Source of the DNA: Oxynema aestuarii AP17
Lineage (GTDB): Bacteria > Cyanobacteriota > Cyanobacteriia > Cyanobacteriales > Laspinemataceae
Direction of reading: 5' to 3'
DNA length: 64,000 nucleotides
NCBI RefSeq assembly: GCF_012295525.1
Contig: NZ_CP051167.1
Location: 3,269,501 to 3,333,500, forward strand
Shown: piece after piece, positions 38,477 through 47,936 of the stretch
How the letters are laid out: every line of letters starts with the position of its first letter
Position numbering within the stretch: position 1 is the first letter of the stretch
Notes under the pieces: model-generated
Databases searched by the model: none
What the model was told of the DNA's origin: nothing
Seen by the model: the letters and a program-made list of their open reading frames with translations, nothing else
Program-made: the position numbers and the translations under genes

Positions 38477-40216
38477 CTAGTTAGACCAGGGACTGATATA
38501 TAACTCTCCCGTTGGCGTAAATACAACTTTAAATTCGGCGATCGCTTCTTCGGCTTCCTGCGATTGCGGTAAGCTTTGCAGGGGAACTTCTTGCAGAAAA
38601 TCATCCGCCTCCTCGCTCATCGGTTCGTAGGCGCTCAGTTCGCCGTCTTCGCCCATTTCAACCCGATAAATCAGATCGCTGTTGAAGGTCGGAATCGTTC
38701 GCCAGTTGACATCGACCATTTGATATAAGTTGTAGCGCAATTGTTGAACTTTTTGCGGGTCGGTAATTTTTGGTTGTTCGGGGGCGGGGCTTGGCGCCGT
38801 TCCGCCACCGCCTGCGGTCTGGAAATCTTCGGTATTCTCATCCGGATTATCCTCGGCTGCGGTCGCTCCATCGTTCGGGTTTTCCTTGTCCCCGGTCAGT
38901 TTTTCGACCACGTCGACGGCGACTTTCTCGGCATTAATCCGCTCCTCTTTGGCCACGATCGCCCCAGTCTCAATACTTTGTGCGATCTCCCGCTTGCCCA
39001 CGAGCATGAACCATTTATACTCGTCGAGGGTTTCGGGTAAGGCAAATTGCTGACAATTGACCCAGTGGCGATTGGCTCGTTCTAGATCGCCAAGACGTTC
39101 GAGAGTATCGGCAAACAAGCAATTTGCCATTCCGGCGCCAAAGGGTTTGGCCTCGCGAACGGGAATTTTTTTGTCAATATCGATCGCCTTTTCTAGAGGA
39201 ACGGCGGCCTGTTCGTAGAGTTTTTGTTCCCACAACGACCACCCGAGATTACGATACAATTGATAGCGCACGCGATCGTCATCGCCGACCCGTTCCAAAC
39301 CCATGCGAAGGTAAGTTTCTGCCGTAATCGGATCCTTTTTTTCAATGTAGACCCGACCCATGTGGTTGAACCCGATCGCCATCCCCCGTTCTACGGCTTG
39401 TTTGTATTGACCCAGAGCTTTATCCAAATCGCCGAGGGATTCGTACACTTCTCCCAGGGCAATTTTGACTTCGACGTTGTCGGGATCGAGTTGAATCGCT
39501 TGTAAATATTTATCTGCCGCCGCCGTCAGATGCCCTTCTTGGTAAAGACTTTCTCCAGTAGCGTAGTAGACCTTACCAATGGCGGGAAGTTGACTGTTGA
39601 GTCCGTAAGCGCCGAGCAGCAGGAAGGCGGAAAACCCGAACATGACTTCGCTGTGATAGCGCGGGGCAATCCCCATCTGCTTGCAGGCTTTCTTGACTTT
39701 AGCTTTGCCGTCGCTGGTGAGGGCGCCTTTCCCCACGAGCGCCAATCCCGCCCCTTGGGCGAGGGTTCCGAAGGTTTCCATGACCCCCAACCCGCCGACG
39801 GAAAAGGCTTGAAAGGTACTGACCATAAAACTGCCCGTGAAAATTAAGGCGGCGGCGGTCAGGGTATCCCACAAGTTATCAAGACGATCCCACGGGTCGA
39901 TTTCTTGCGGCGGTTGAAAATACCACCACCAGGAGGATTGTGAGGGGTTGAGGCTGGCCCGCCATCGATCCAAGTTGCCAAATTTGGCGATTTTACTGCT
40001 ATTTTCTTGGAGTTGGCTATCTAATTCAAACAGTCGGGCAACGGTCTGTTCTGAAACTTTTGTTTTTTCGGCGATCGCCTCTTCCACGGCGTCGCGCGCC
40101 ATTAACAGTTTGAGAATCCGCTCTCGACTCGGTTGATTCTCTTCCCCCTCAAATTCTATAAAAGCATTTTCGTAGCGGGCGATCGCTTCACTTAACTGCG
40201 TTGTAGTCGTAGACAT
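38477..40216 (-). CDS. TPR membrane protein, paralogue B
   Basis: The 579-residue protein has the same layout as paralogue A: an N-terminal helical domain ending in QSSWWWYFQPP, membrane segments with AQGAGLALVGKGALTS, TPR repeats (YQEGHLTAAADKYLQAIQLD, VYESLGDLDKALGQYKQAV, LYEQAAVPLEKAIDI), a disordered linker and a C-terminal domain (LIYRVEMGEDGELSAYEP, VVFTPTGELYISPW). The C-terminal domain is the best conserved part between the two. Membrane location and protein-protein binding are inferred. I know no described function. Confidence 0.78.
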   Translation of the reverse strand: MSTTTTQLSEAIARYENAFIEFEGEENQPSRERILKLLMARDAVEEAIAEKTKVSEQTVARLFELDSQLQENSSKIAKFGNLDRWRASLNPSQSSWWWYFQPPQEIDPWDRLDNLWDTLTAAALIFTGSFMVSTFQAFSVGGLGVMETFGTLAQGAGLALVGKGALTSDGKAKVKKACKQMGIAPRYHSEVMFGFSAFLLLGAYGLNSQLPAIGKVYYATGESLYQEGHLTAAADKYLQAIQLDPDNVEVKIALGEVYESLGDLDKALGQYKQAVERGMAIGFNHMGRVYIEKKDPITAETYLRMGLERVGDDDRVRYQLYRNLGWSLWEQKLYEQAAVPLEKAIDIDKKIPVREAKPFGAGMANCLFADTLERLGDLERANRHWVNCQQFALPETLDEYKWFMLVGKREIAQSIETGAIVAKEERINAEKVAVDVVEKLTGDKENPNDGATAAEDNPDENTEDFQTAGGGGTAPSPAPEQPKITDPQKVQQLRYNLYQMVDVNWRTIPTFNSDLIYRVEMGEDGELSAYEPMSEEADDFLQEVPLQSLPQSQEAEEAIAEFKVVFTPTGELYISPWSN

Positions 40217-40604
40217 TGCAACCCCATTAACAAGTAAATGTGTGTGGTATCACCCCGCGATCGAGACACCCTACTCGATCGAATTTCATCGCGTTCAAAT
40301 ATAGCAAAACTTTTGGGGTTAGAACGATGGCGATCGCCGCCGCTACCGGGATACGATCGGCGATCGTATAAAAAGGGTGAAGGGTGACGAGGAATATACT
40401 CCGGGGATACGAGTCAAAATGAAGGGGTTTTTCTCAATAGCTCGATCGAGAAAAGTCATCAGAGGCGATCGCCAGTTCGAGGAATTGCCAACATCAATGT
40501 TTGTATTAACTTTTATATAGTTCAAAAGCGGGCGTAGGCAACAGACTTAACTTAAATGATAATAATACAGTGACATTGAACACGGAGAAGGAGTTTATCG
40601 AATT
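40217..40604. other. Divergent spacer, TPR gene and glycosyltransferase
   Basis: A 388-base promoter-bearing spacer. The ribosome site AAGGAG of the glycosyltransferase is at its right end. No gene or RNA was found. Confidence 0.45.
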
Positions 40605-41780
40605 GTGAAAGTATTAATTTTACATAACCTTTATCAAATCCCTGGGGGCGAGGATGAGGTGGTCAAAGTCGAGCAAGAATTACTTGAAGCCCACGGACAC
40701 TCAGTCCGGTTATTTAAAGTCGATAACGATGAGATTGCTGGAGCGGCGGGAAAACTTAAAACGGCATTCAACGCGATTTATTCGCGATCGTCAAAACAAC
40801 GAGTTCTAAAAGAAATACATCAGTTTCAACCGAATGTCGTTCACGTTCACAATTTTTTTCCCTTATTTTCTCCCTCCGTTTACGATGCCTGTCACGAAGC
40901 GGGCGTCCCCGTGGTTCAAACCTTACACAATTACCGACTGTTCTGCTCCAATTCCTATTTTTTCCGCAATGGGGGACCGTGCGAAGATTGCCTGGGGAAA
41001 TGGTTTCCCTGGCCTGCCGTGGTTCACGGATGCTATCGAGACAGTCGGGTGGGATCGTTCGTCGTGGGAACCATGCAAGCCGTTCACCGTTGGCGCGGAA
41101 CCTGGCGCGATCGCGTGGATCGCTACATCGTCTTGAGTGAGTTTGCGCGCCATAAGTTTATCGAAGGGGGCATCCCCGCCGAAAAAATTTCGCTCAAGCC
41201 TAACTTTCTAGCACCGGATCCGGGCATGGGGCAAGGGCGGGGGGGTTACGCGCTGTTTGTCGGGCGACTGTCTCCGGAAAAAGGCATCGATATTTTGCTC
41301 GCCGCGTGGGAACATCTCGGTCAGAAAATCCCGCTCAAAATTCTCGGGAGTGGACCGTTGACCCCGGTGGTGGAAAGGGCGGCGAGGGCGGCGATCGCCG
41401 GGGTGGAGTATCTGGGAAGACAGCCCAAGGATCGGGTGTTGGCGTTGATGAAAGAGGCGAGTCTGTTGATGTTCCCGTCTTTGTGGTACGAAGGGTTGAG
41501 CATGACGATCCTTGAAGCCTATGCGGTGGGTTTGCCCGTGGTGGCGAGCAATTTGGGGACGATGTCTACTGTGGTGAAGCCGGGGCGCACGGGGTTGCAT
41601 TTCCGTGTCGGGGATGTGGGCGATTCGATCGAGAAAGTGGAGTGGGCGATCGCCCATCCGGAACAGATCGACGCCATGCGCCAGGAAGCGCGATCGCAGT
41701 TCGAGCGCCATTACACTGCCGAACGCAATTACCAACAACCGATCGAAATTTATCAGTTAGCCGGGGCCAGCTCGGTTTGA
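40605..41780 (+). CDS. Family 4 glycosyltransferase
   Basis: The protein has 391 residues and starts with GTG after GAGAAGGAG. It is a GT-B fold retaining transferase: the acceptor domain opens with VLILHNLYQIPGGEDEVV, and the donor domain has FVGRLSPEKGIDILL and the EX7E region in YEGLSMTILEAYAVGLPVV. The cysteine group NGGPCEDCLGKWFP is typical of a GT4 subgroup in exopolysaccharide and O-antigen loci. Donor and acceptor sugars are not predictable. It stands alone, 9 kb from the other glycan genes. Confidence 0.9.
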   Translation: MKVLILHNLYQIPGGEDEVVKVEQELLEAHGHSVRLFKVDNDEIAGAAGKLKTAFNAIYSRSSKQRVLKEIHQFQPNVVHVHNFFPLFSPSVYDACHEAGVPVVQTLHNYRLFCSNSYFFRNGGPCEDCLGKWFPWPAVVHGCYRDSRVGSFVVGTMQAVHRWRGTWRDRVDRYIVLSEFARHKFIEGGIPAEKISLKPNFLAPDPGMGQGRGGYALFVGRLSPEKGIDILLAAWEHLGQKIPLKILGSGPLTPVVERAARAAIAGVEYLGRQPKDRVLALMKEASLLMFPSLWYEGLSMTILEAYAVGLPVVASNLGTMSTVVKPGRTGLHFRVGDVGDSIEKVEWAIAHPEQIDAMRQEARSQFERHYTAERNYQQPIEIYQLAGASSV

Positions 41781-42086
41781 AACGGTTCGTGTAACTGTTG
41801 CCATCGGGGAAATCTACAACGATCGCCGCATCTCGAAGCGGAGGAGATCGACCCTATGGGCGATCGCAACGGATGAGACAGACTAATCTCGGCGATAAGA
41901 AAACCGAGCAACTGGCTCGATTTTGGTGAAAAAATATGTTGTTTAATATTAATTAAGTTAAGATAGTTTGAAGTTTATAGTATTTTTATAATCAAACCGA
42001 AAAAATCATTATACGGACATCGCGTAAATTCTCCGTCTGCCCGTCAATAGCAGTGGCATTTACGCAATCATACGAGGGATTGACCG
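41781..42086. other. AT-rich spacer upstream of RPI-repeat gene
   Basis: A 306-base spacer with an AT-rich core (about 41930-42000, including TTAATATTAATTAA), likely the promoter of the downstream gene. No RNA or gene was found. Confidence 0.45.
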
Positions 42087-42617
42087 ATGAGCGCTAACGA
42101 GACGAGCAACAGCCGAAGCACGAGCAGAAGCAGCAGCCGTCGTCGCCGGACCAATTCAGCCAAAACGAAGTCAGAAGAGACAACTGAGGTGAAGCCGATG
42201 GCAGACCAGGAAACAGAAAACGCAAAAACTGATAACGGAACTGAAGCGAGTAGCCTTGCCGTGAAAGATAAAGAAACCCCCAAAGATACAAAAGGCGGAT
42301 TGCAACTCTATAAAACCAGCAATCTCCCGGGAAATCGCCCGATCGCCGCCAGTACCTTAAAACTTGCCGAAAATAACCCCATGTATGGCAACCGTCCGGT
42401 CTCCGCGAGTACCTTGCAGGTCGTCGATACGATGAACTCCTCCGGGATTCGCCCCATCAGCCAGAGTGCGATCGAAGTCGCCGACACCCTCAAAGTCTCC
42501 GGATTGCGCCCGATCGCCGCCAGCCACCTGACCATTTACGACCGCCTGATGGGCAACCGTCCGATCGCCTCTAACGAGATCGACGACAGCACCGAACTCA
42601 TGGGTTTTCTCGACTAA
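42087..42617 (+). CDS. RPI-repeat protein of unknown function
   Basis: The 176-residue protein has an extreme low-complexity N-terminus (Ser, Arg and Thr, then Glu/Lys-rich) to about residue 75, then five repeats of about 18 residues built on GNRPIAASTLKL, GNRPVSASTLQV, GIRPISQSAIEV, GLRPIAASHLTI and GNRPIASNEIDD, ending MGFLD. Similar proteins occur in other cyanobacteria as hypotheticals. No signal peptide or membrane helix is present. The regular RP(I/V)xxS spacing suggests a short solenoid or a multivalent binding scaffold; that is inference. Confidence 0.8.
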   Translation: MSANETSNSRSTSRSSSRRRRTNSAKTKSEETTEVKPMADQETENAKTDNGTEASSLAVKDKETPKDTKGGLQLYKTSNLPGNRPIAASTLKLAENNPMYGNRPVSASTLQVVDTMNSSGIRPISQSAIEVADTLKVSGLRPIAASHLTIYDRLMGNRPIASNEIDDSTELMGFLD

Positions 42618-42698
42618 GCTCCCGTAACGGGAACGCTCCTTGCCAACCGCCTCCATCGGCGATCGCACCGTGCGGTCTTGCGAACCGGATGAAGGCGG

Positions 42699-45650
42699 TT
42701 ATTGCGATCGACTCAAATCCGCAGAGGGACTGACCGGGCGATCGCCCTTGCTGCGCCGACCGTCCGGACTTTGATAGCGACTCAACAGCGCCGCAAAGCG
42801 CTTGTAATCCACGGGTTTATTCAAATATTCCGCCGCCCCCAAAGCCATCCCCTGATTTTTATCCTCCACAAACGTCACCATAATCACGGGAATATGCGCC
42901 AATTGCGGATCCGCCTTGAGCGCGGACAATACCGCCCACCCGTCCATACTCGGCATCATCACATCTAGGGTAATCGCATCCGGGCGCAGTTCCTTCGCCA
43001 ACTCTAATCCCAGGCGACCGCTTGCAGAAGCGCGCACCCGAAACCCCTCCTTCGTCAGCGCCCGAGAAATCAAATCCCGGGAAGCCGGATCGTCGTCGAT
43101 CGCCAAAACCATCGCCTTGGGGGGCAACACCGCCGAGGGCGATCGTAAGGTTCTCCCCGATCGCGAATCCCCGACCCCCTCCGACTCGTCCTCGGCGTCG
43201 TCGTCCGCCGCCATCCCTTCGAGACGAACCTGTGCGGGTAAAACCACCGTAAACGTCGAACCGCGACCGACTTCGCTTTCGACCCTAATGTGGCCGCCCA
43301 TCATCTCACAAAAACGCTGGCCGATCGCCAATCCCAGCCCCGTTCCCCCGTACTTGCGCGTCGTCGAAGCATCCGCCTGTCGGAACGCTTGAAATAACTT
43401 CGCTTGTTGCTCTGGGGAAATGCCAATCCCCGTATCGCCGACCTTAAAAACAATCCGGGGGCGATCGTCACCCTCTCCCGTCTCTCCACCCTCGCGCCGA
43501 ATTTCGAGGCTAATTTCGCCGTTATCGGTGAACTTGCACGCATTGCTGAGTAAATTCAACAACGACTGGCGGACTTTAATATAGTCGGCGTGCATCGTTC
43601 CCAACTCTTCGGGCATTTTCAGAATCAAGCGGTTATTATTTTGCTGGGCGAGCGGTTCGATCGTGCTGGTAATTTCTTCAATTAAATCCCTTAACTCGAA
43701 CGTTTCCAAACATAAATCCATTTTCCCCGCTTCAATTTTGGAAATATCGAGAACGTCGCTAATCAAGGCCAATAACTGCTTACCTGCGGTGCGAATTTTT
43801 TGCAAATCCGGGGTCATTTCTTCATAACCAAAATCCCGGGCATCTTCTTGCAGCATTTCGCTGTAGCCGATAATCGCGTTGAGGGGGGTTCGCAATTCGT
43901 GGCTCATGTTCGCCAGAAACGTACTTTTGGCGCGGTTGGCGGCTTGGGCGGCTTCCGCCGCCATTTGTAACGCCCGAGAGCGGTCTTCGAGTTGGCGGTT
44001 GCGGACTTCCAAACTGGTGAGCAAGCAGGCGACTTGCTGGGCCATCGTGTTGAGGGTGGACGAGAGCACGCCGATTTCGCTGGCCGATCGCACGGGCGAT
44101 CGCGCAGTCAAATCCCCACTGGCTAAAAGTTTCGCCGTTTCGGTCACTTGGCGCAAACTGCGGCTGAGATTGAAGACAAAGGCGATCGCCACGGGCATCA
44201 AGATCAAACTGGCGACGAAGGCGACAAACAACAGCAATTGATTGCGACTGGCGGCGGCGATCGCCTCTTGCGCCAACAAGCGCATCCCCTCGTTATCGCC
44301 GACAGCTAAGCTATCCAACCGCCCGAGTAACGCACTCATCTCGCTTTCGATGCGATTCGACGCCAGCCAACTGCCACCCACGGCGGTCCAGGTCAGCCCC
44401 AGCAACGCCACCAGCAGCCCGATCGCCGCAATTTGGATTTCTCCCTTAAATCCGCTTCTCGATAGCCCTGCGGCCCAGGGATAGTTCTGGAGGAACGGGT
44501 CCGGGCGCACCGGGGCGTCACTTTGCCAAATTTGATCGATCGCCCCGTCGGCGCGCACCCGACCGATACGAACGGTTTTCCAAGTATGTTGGGTTTTCCC
44601 GTCGAGTTTGACCGCCCCTTCCGGCGCCATAATTTCTAAATTTTTGAGGGCGGCGCGGACTTGACCGACCTCGGTGGAGCGCGCTTTTTCCACGGCCCGC
44701 TTCCACAGGTAAAGTCCCATATAACTCGCTTCGATCGGATTGTCGGTGACGCGATCGCTGCCGTATTTTTCCCGATAGGCGCGCACGAATTGCCGATTTT
44801 CCGGACTGTCGAGGGTTTGAAAGTAATTCCAGACCACCAGATGACCCACCAACGGTTCGGCGCCGATCGCCCGGATTTCATCTTCGGCGATACTCGCCGA
44901 CATCACCGGAAGGCGATCGGGGGTGAATCCCGCCTCGCGCAGCTTGCGGAAAAAGGCGACGTTACTATCGCCGTTGAGAGTATTGAAAATCGCATCCGGT
45001 TGTACGGTTTGAATATGGGCGATCGCCGTCTCGACCTCTTGAGACCCCAACGGAAGGTACTCTTCCCCAACTAACTCGGCCCCGTGCGCCGCTAACTGCG
45101 CTTTGACAATTTGATGGGCCGTGCGCGGAAAAATATAGTCCGACCCGAGCAAGTAAATCCGGCGCAACCCGCGTTCGAGCAAGTAATCGACGGCGGGAAT
45201 AATTTGTTGGTTGGGGGTCGCTCCCGTATAGACAATTTGGGGAGCGCATTCGAGTCCCTCGTATTGCAAGGGATAAAAGAGCAAACCGTCGTATTTTTCT
45301 AAAATCGGCAAAACCGCTTTGCGACTCGCACTCGTCCAACAGCCGAAAATCGCCGCACAGCGATCGACCTCCAACAGCTTTTTCGCTTTCTGGGCAAAGG
45401 TTTTGAGGTCGCTGGCTCCATCTTCGACCGCGACTTCCAGGGAGCATCCGAGAACGCCCCCACTGGCGTTAATTTCCTCAACCGCCAACAGGAGGGCGTC
45501 TACGAGCGATCGCTCGCTAATCGACATCGTCCCCGTCAGGGAATGCAACACCCCGATGCGGATGGCTGCGTGGTCGCCTTGCAGGTTGGAAGGACTGGGG
45601 ATGGGGGTTTGACTGGTTGGTTTATCGAACGCCGTCGGACCTTGTGTCAT
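42699..45650 (-). CDS. Hybrid histidine kinase with urea/amide-type binding domain
   Basis: The 983-residue protein has, in order, a periplasmic-binding-protein-like domain of the UrtA/AmiC type (residues 28-390, [14 protein letters not shown]), membrane helix 1 (about 405-428), a 40-residue loop, helix 2 (471-494), HAMP (495-547), a short coiled coil, HisKA with the phospho-histidine in [10 protein letters not shown] (H584), an ATPase domain ([25 protein letters not shown]) and a C-terminal receiver ([12 protein letters not shown] with the phospho-aspartate). No signal peptide precedes the binding domain, so with two helices it would face the cytoplasm. It probably senses urea, short amides or branched amino acids. 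No partner output regulator is adjacent. Confidence 0.9.
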   Translation of the reverse strand: MTQGPTAFDKPTSQTPIPSPSNLQGDHAAIRIGVLHSLTGTMSISERSLVDALLLAVEEINASGGVLGCSLEVAVEDGASDLKTFAQKAKKLLEVDRCAAIFGCWTSASRKAVLPILEKYDGLLFYPLQYEGLECAPQIVYTGATPNQQIIPAVDYLLERGLRRIYLLGSDYIFPRTAHQIVKAQLAAHGAELVGEEYLPLGSQEVETAIAHIQTVQPDAIFNTLNGDSNVAFFRKLREAGFTPDRLPVMSASIAEDEIRAIGAEPLVGHLVVWNYFQTLDSPENRQFVRAYREKYGSDRVTDNPIEASYMGLYLWKRAVEKARSTEVGQVRAALKNLEIMAPEGAVKLDGKTQHTWKTVRIGRVRADGAIDQIWQSDAPVRPDPFLQNYPWAAGLSRSGFKGEIQIAAIGLLVALLGLTWTAVGGSWLASNRIESEMSALLGRLDSLAVGDNEGMRLLAQEAIAAASRNQLLLFVAFVASLILMPVAIAFVFNLSRSLRQVTETAKLLASGDLTARSPVRSASEIGVLSSTLNTMAQQVACLLTSLEVRNRQLEDRSRALQMAAEAAQAANRAKSTFLANMSHELRTPLNAIIGYSEMLQEDARDFGYEEMTPDLQKIRTAGKQLLALISDVLDISKIEAGKMDLCLETFELRDLIEEITSTIEPLAQQNNNRLILKMPEELGTMHADYIKVRQSLLNLLSNACKFTDNGEISLEIRREGGETGEGDDRPRIVFKVGDTGIGISPEQQAKLFQAFRQADASTTRKYGGTGLGLAIGQRFCEMMGGHIRVESEVGRGSTFTVVLPAQVRLEGMAADDDAEDESEGVGDSRSGRTLRSPSAVLPPKAMVLAIDDDPASRDLISRALTKEGFRVRASASGRLGLELAKELRPDAITLDVMMPSMDGWAVLSALKADPQLAHIPVIMVTFVEDKNQGMALGAAEYLNKPVDYKRFAALLSRYQSPDGRRSKGDRPVSPSADLSRSQ

Positions 45651-46389
45651 TGTTTTTAACGCGCTTGTTGTGAAGCTATCTGGTTGTCAATTAGGTGGGG
45701 CGATACGCCTCTGGCGCCGCGTTGCGAACGCCCGAAGTATGAAAATAAGGCTCTCATCCGAGGTTTGACGTCGGTCGGACTCTCCCTCAAGCTAGTCTGC
45801 GCGATCGCGCGGGAGTTACGAATTTAACTCCATCGAGGTCGATCGGTGTGAGTGCGTTGAGGTTCGATCGGTCTTCTTGCGGTTGAGGTTTTTTTCTTGA
45901 AGCGATCGAATAAACGTCAGACTTCCACCCGGTATTGACAGCCTTTTCGCCCTCAGTTTTTCGACCGTCGCGATCGTGTTTTGCCTTGAATTCTCTTACA
46001 CTCCTTCAGACGGATAATGTATCTAAAAAGTAAAATTTCTTCGCTTTTGTGCGTTTCAGTGCTTTTGCTATATATAGCAATTCTTACCCCAGCCGTGCAA
46101 TTAAGCCCCACAATGGCGATCGCGTAGGGTACGCTATAGCCTTCGGCATGACTTCCCTACTGTAGTTAGCCTCTGCACGGGAGAATCTCCTCCCCCCAGA
46201 TTACCCCCCCTTCAACGGTCCCTCAGTCCGATTTGAAAGTGCTCTATTTAAACTAACGTTCGGTCTCTGACCAAACCAGGGCATAATCATCTGTGACATG
46301 AGTTTTCCCGTTACGATCCCCAGCTATTTTTCAGACCGATCCTGGGGACGGTTACCCCTCGCGGGTCGTTCAAATTATCGAGGTCATTT
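45651..46389. other. 739-base spacer
   Basis: It lies between the divergent kinase and DsbA-like genes. It contains fragments of dispersed repeats (GCGATACGCCTCTGGCGCC at about 45698; GTAGGGTACGCTATAGCC at about 46124) and, at 46067-46090, TGCTATATATAGCAATTCTTACCCC-like sequence resembling IS630/MITE ends. No gene was found. Confidence 0.5.
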
Positions 46390-47151
46390 ATGTACCCGTT
46401 TCGTTTCATCTCTTTCGTTTTGTGTACTCTGTTGGTCTGTTCCACGGTATTGACCAGTTGTACGACATCCAACAGCGCCACAGACGACAGTCAACTCGAA
46501 CAAAAAGTGTTGGAAGTCATTCGCGAAAATCCCCAAGTGATTCTGGAGTCGGTCCAACAGTATCAACAACAAAAAGAAGAGCAGATGCAGCAAGCTCGCC
46601 AAAAGTTCTTACAGCAAATGCTCGAAAATCCCGGTTCGACGATTGAAGATTCCCCCACCAAAGGAGCGAGCGATCGCAAAATTGTTTTATTAGAGTTTTC
46701 TGACTTTCAATGTCCTTTCTGCGCCCGGGCTCACGAAACCGTGAAAACTTTTATGGAAAAGCATAACGATACGGTGACCTTGGCTTACAAGCACTTGCCC
46801 CTAGCCAGCATTCACCCCCAAGCAATCCCCGCCTCAAAAGCGGCTTGGGCCGCCCAACAACAAGATAAATTTTGGGACTATTACGATGCCTTGTTCGAGC
46901 AACAAAATCGATTGGGCGAAGAACTTTACTTAGAAACTGCTCGTAATTTGAAGTTAGATCTCGAACAATTCAACCGCGATCGCGAAAGTCAAGCCGCCAC
47001 GGATGCCATTGACAAAGATCTCCAATTGGCTAAAACCCTCGGCATTAACGGGACGCCCTTTTTTATTATGAACGGCGAAACTTTTGCCGGGGCTGTCGAA
47101 TTATCTGAAATGGAAAATGTTTTGGCTAAAGTTAAAAATTCGATGAACTAA
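46390..47151 (+). CDS. DsbA-like thioredoxin-fold lipoprotein
   Basis: The 253-residue protein has a lipoprotein signal peptide with lipobox LTSC (cysteine at about 24), a helical region rich in Gln/Glu (residues 35-80), and a DsbA/BdbD-type thioredoxin fold with the active site CPFC in SDFQCPFCARAHE and the cis-proline loop INGTPFFIMNG. It is thought to act in disulfide formation or exchange in the periplasm or lumen. Its last 20 bases overlap the 3' end of the converging membrane protein gene. Confidence 0.92.
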   Translation: MYPFRFISFVLCTLLVCSTVLTSCTTSNSATDDSQLEQKVLEVIRENPQVILESVQQYQQQKEEQMQQARQKFLQQMLENPGSTIEDSPTKGASDRKIVLLEFSDFQCPFCARAHETVKTFMEKHNDTVTLAYKHLPLASIHPQAIPASKAAWAAQQQDKFWDYYDALFEQQNRLGEELYLETARNLKLDLEQFNRDRESQAATDAIDKDLQLAKTLGINGTPFFIMNGETFAGAVELSEMENVLAKVKNSMN

Positions 47152-47824
47152 GGCGATCGCCCAACCACTGCCAAGCAAAGATCGTTTGCTGCCCGGTTAA
47201 AGCTAAAACTACCAGCCACGTTAGGATTAAAATATCTGCATAATCCGAACTTCCAGGAACGAAATAAACCGGGCCGCTTTCCGATCGCACGTTTTGCAAC
47301 ATATACCACGCAAAATAGCTTTCAATTAAAAACATCACCCCCATCACCTGGAAATTCAACCGCACTGTATCGGTTAACTGTTGACTGTTCCCCTGGTCAG
47401 GGCGATCGCCAGGGGAACTGGTTGTTGCTTCCGAACGACTCCAACTCCACCAAATCAGCAAACCGAAAACTAAAACAGCACTGAATAAATCGTGAGCAAT
47501 TCCGTAATATGGATGCCAATTTTTCGGACCGTACATCATCCACAGTTCGACGATCGCCCGCACAATCATATTTCCTAAAAAAATACCGTAAATTTGCCGA
47601 GATTTAGGTGCTAATCGGCGATCGCAAATTACTAAACTGGGTAAAAAATACCAAAACCACAACGCATACGCCAACCACAGTAATTTCGGTAAGGCAATCC
47701 CGCCGCCGACCCCATTCATAAAATTTTGATAGATATAAAAATAGACTGCCGTTCCTCCCAGCAGTAATAAAATCGTAAAATAGGCAATCTGAAGACCGGA
47801 AATTGTAGTTTTTAAAAACTGCAT
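47132..47824 (-). CDS. Polytopic membrane protein of unknown function
   Basis: From MQFLKTTISGLQ the protein has 230 residues; an ATG 14 codons upstream is possible. It has about six hydrophobic segments (for example AYFTILLLLGGTAVYFYIY, LLWLAYALWFWYFLPSLVI and WLVVLALTGQQTIFAW), with a hydrophilic loop around residue 140. The pattern suggests a multi-pass inner or thylakoid membrane protein. I do not recognise the family. A dispersed palindrome lies just upstream of its start. Confidence 0.65.
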   Translation of the reverse strand: MQFLKTTISGLQIAYFTILLLLGGTAVYFYIYQNFMNGVGGGIALPKLLWLAYALWFWYFLPSLVICDRRLAPKSRQIYGIFLGNMIVRAIVELWMMYGPKNWHPYYGIAHDLFSAVLVFGLLIWWSWSRSEATTSSPGDRPDQGNSQQLTDTVRLNFQVMGVMFLIESYFAWYMLQNVRSESGPVYFVPGSSDYADILILTWLVVLALTGQQTIFAWQWLGDRLSSSNF

Positions 47825-47861
47825 GATCTTAAAAATGATTGACGAATTTATAGCAGTAAAG

Positions 47862-47905
47862 TCCACTTTTTTAAGGGGGATTTAGGGGGATTCTCCCTAC
47901 CTTAT
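47862..47905. repeat. Dispersed GGGGGATTTAGGGGGA repeat
   Basis: Another copy of the repeat (CACTTTTTTAAGGGGGATTT followed by AGGGGGATTC), placed between the starts of the membrane protein gene and the end of the radical SAM gene. Confidence 0.7.
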
Positions 47906-47936
47906 TCAATTACAAAACACGATAAAATAGAATCCT

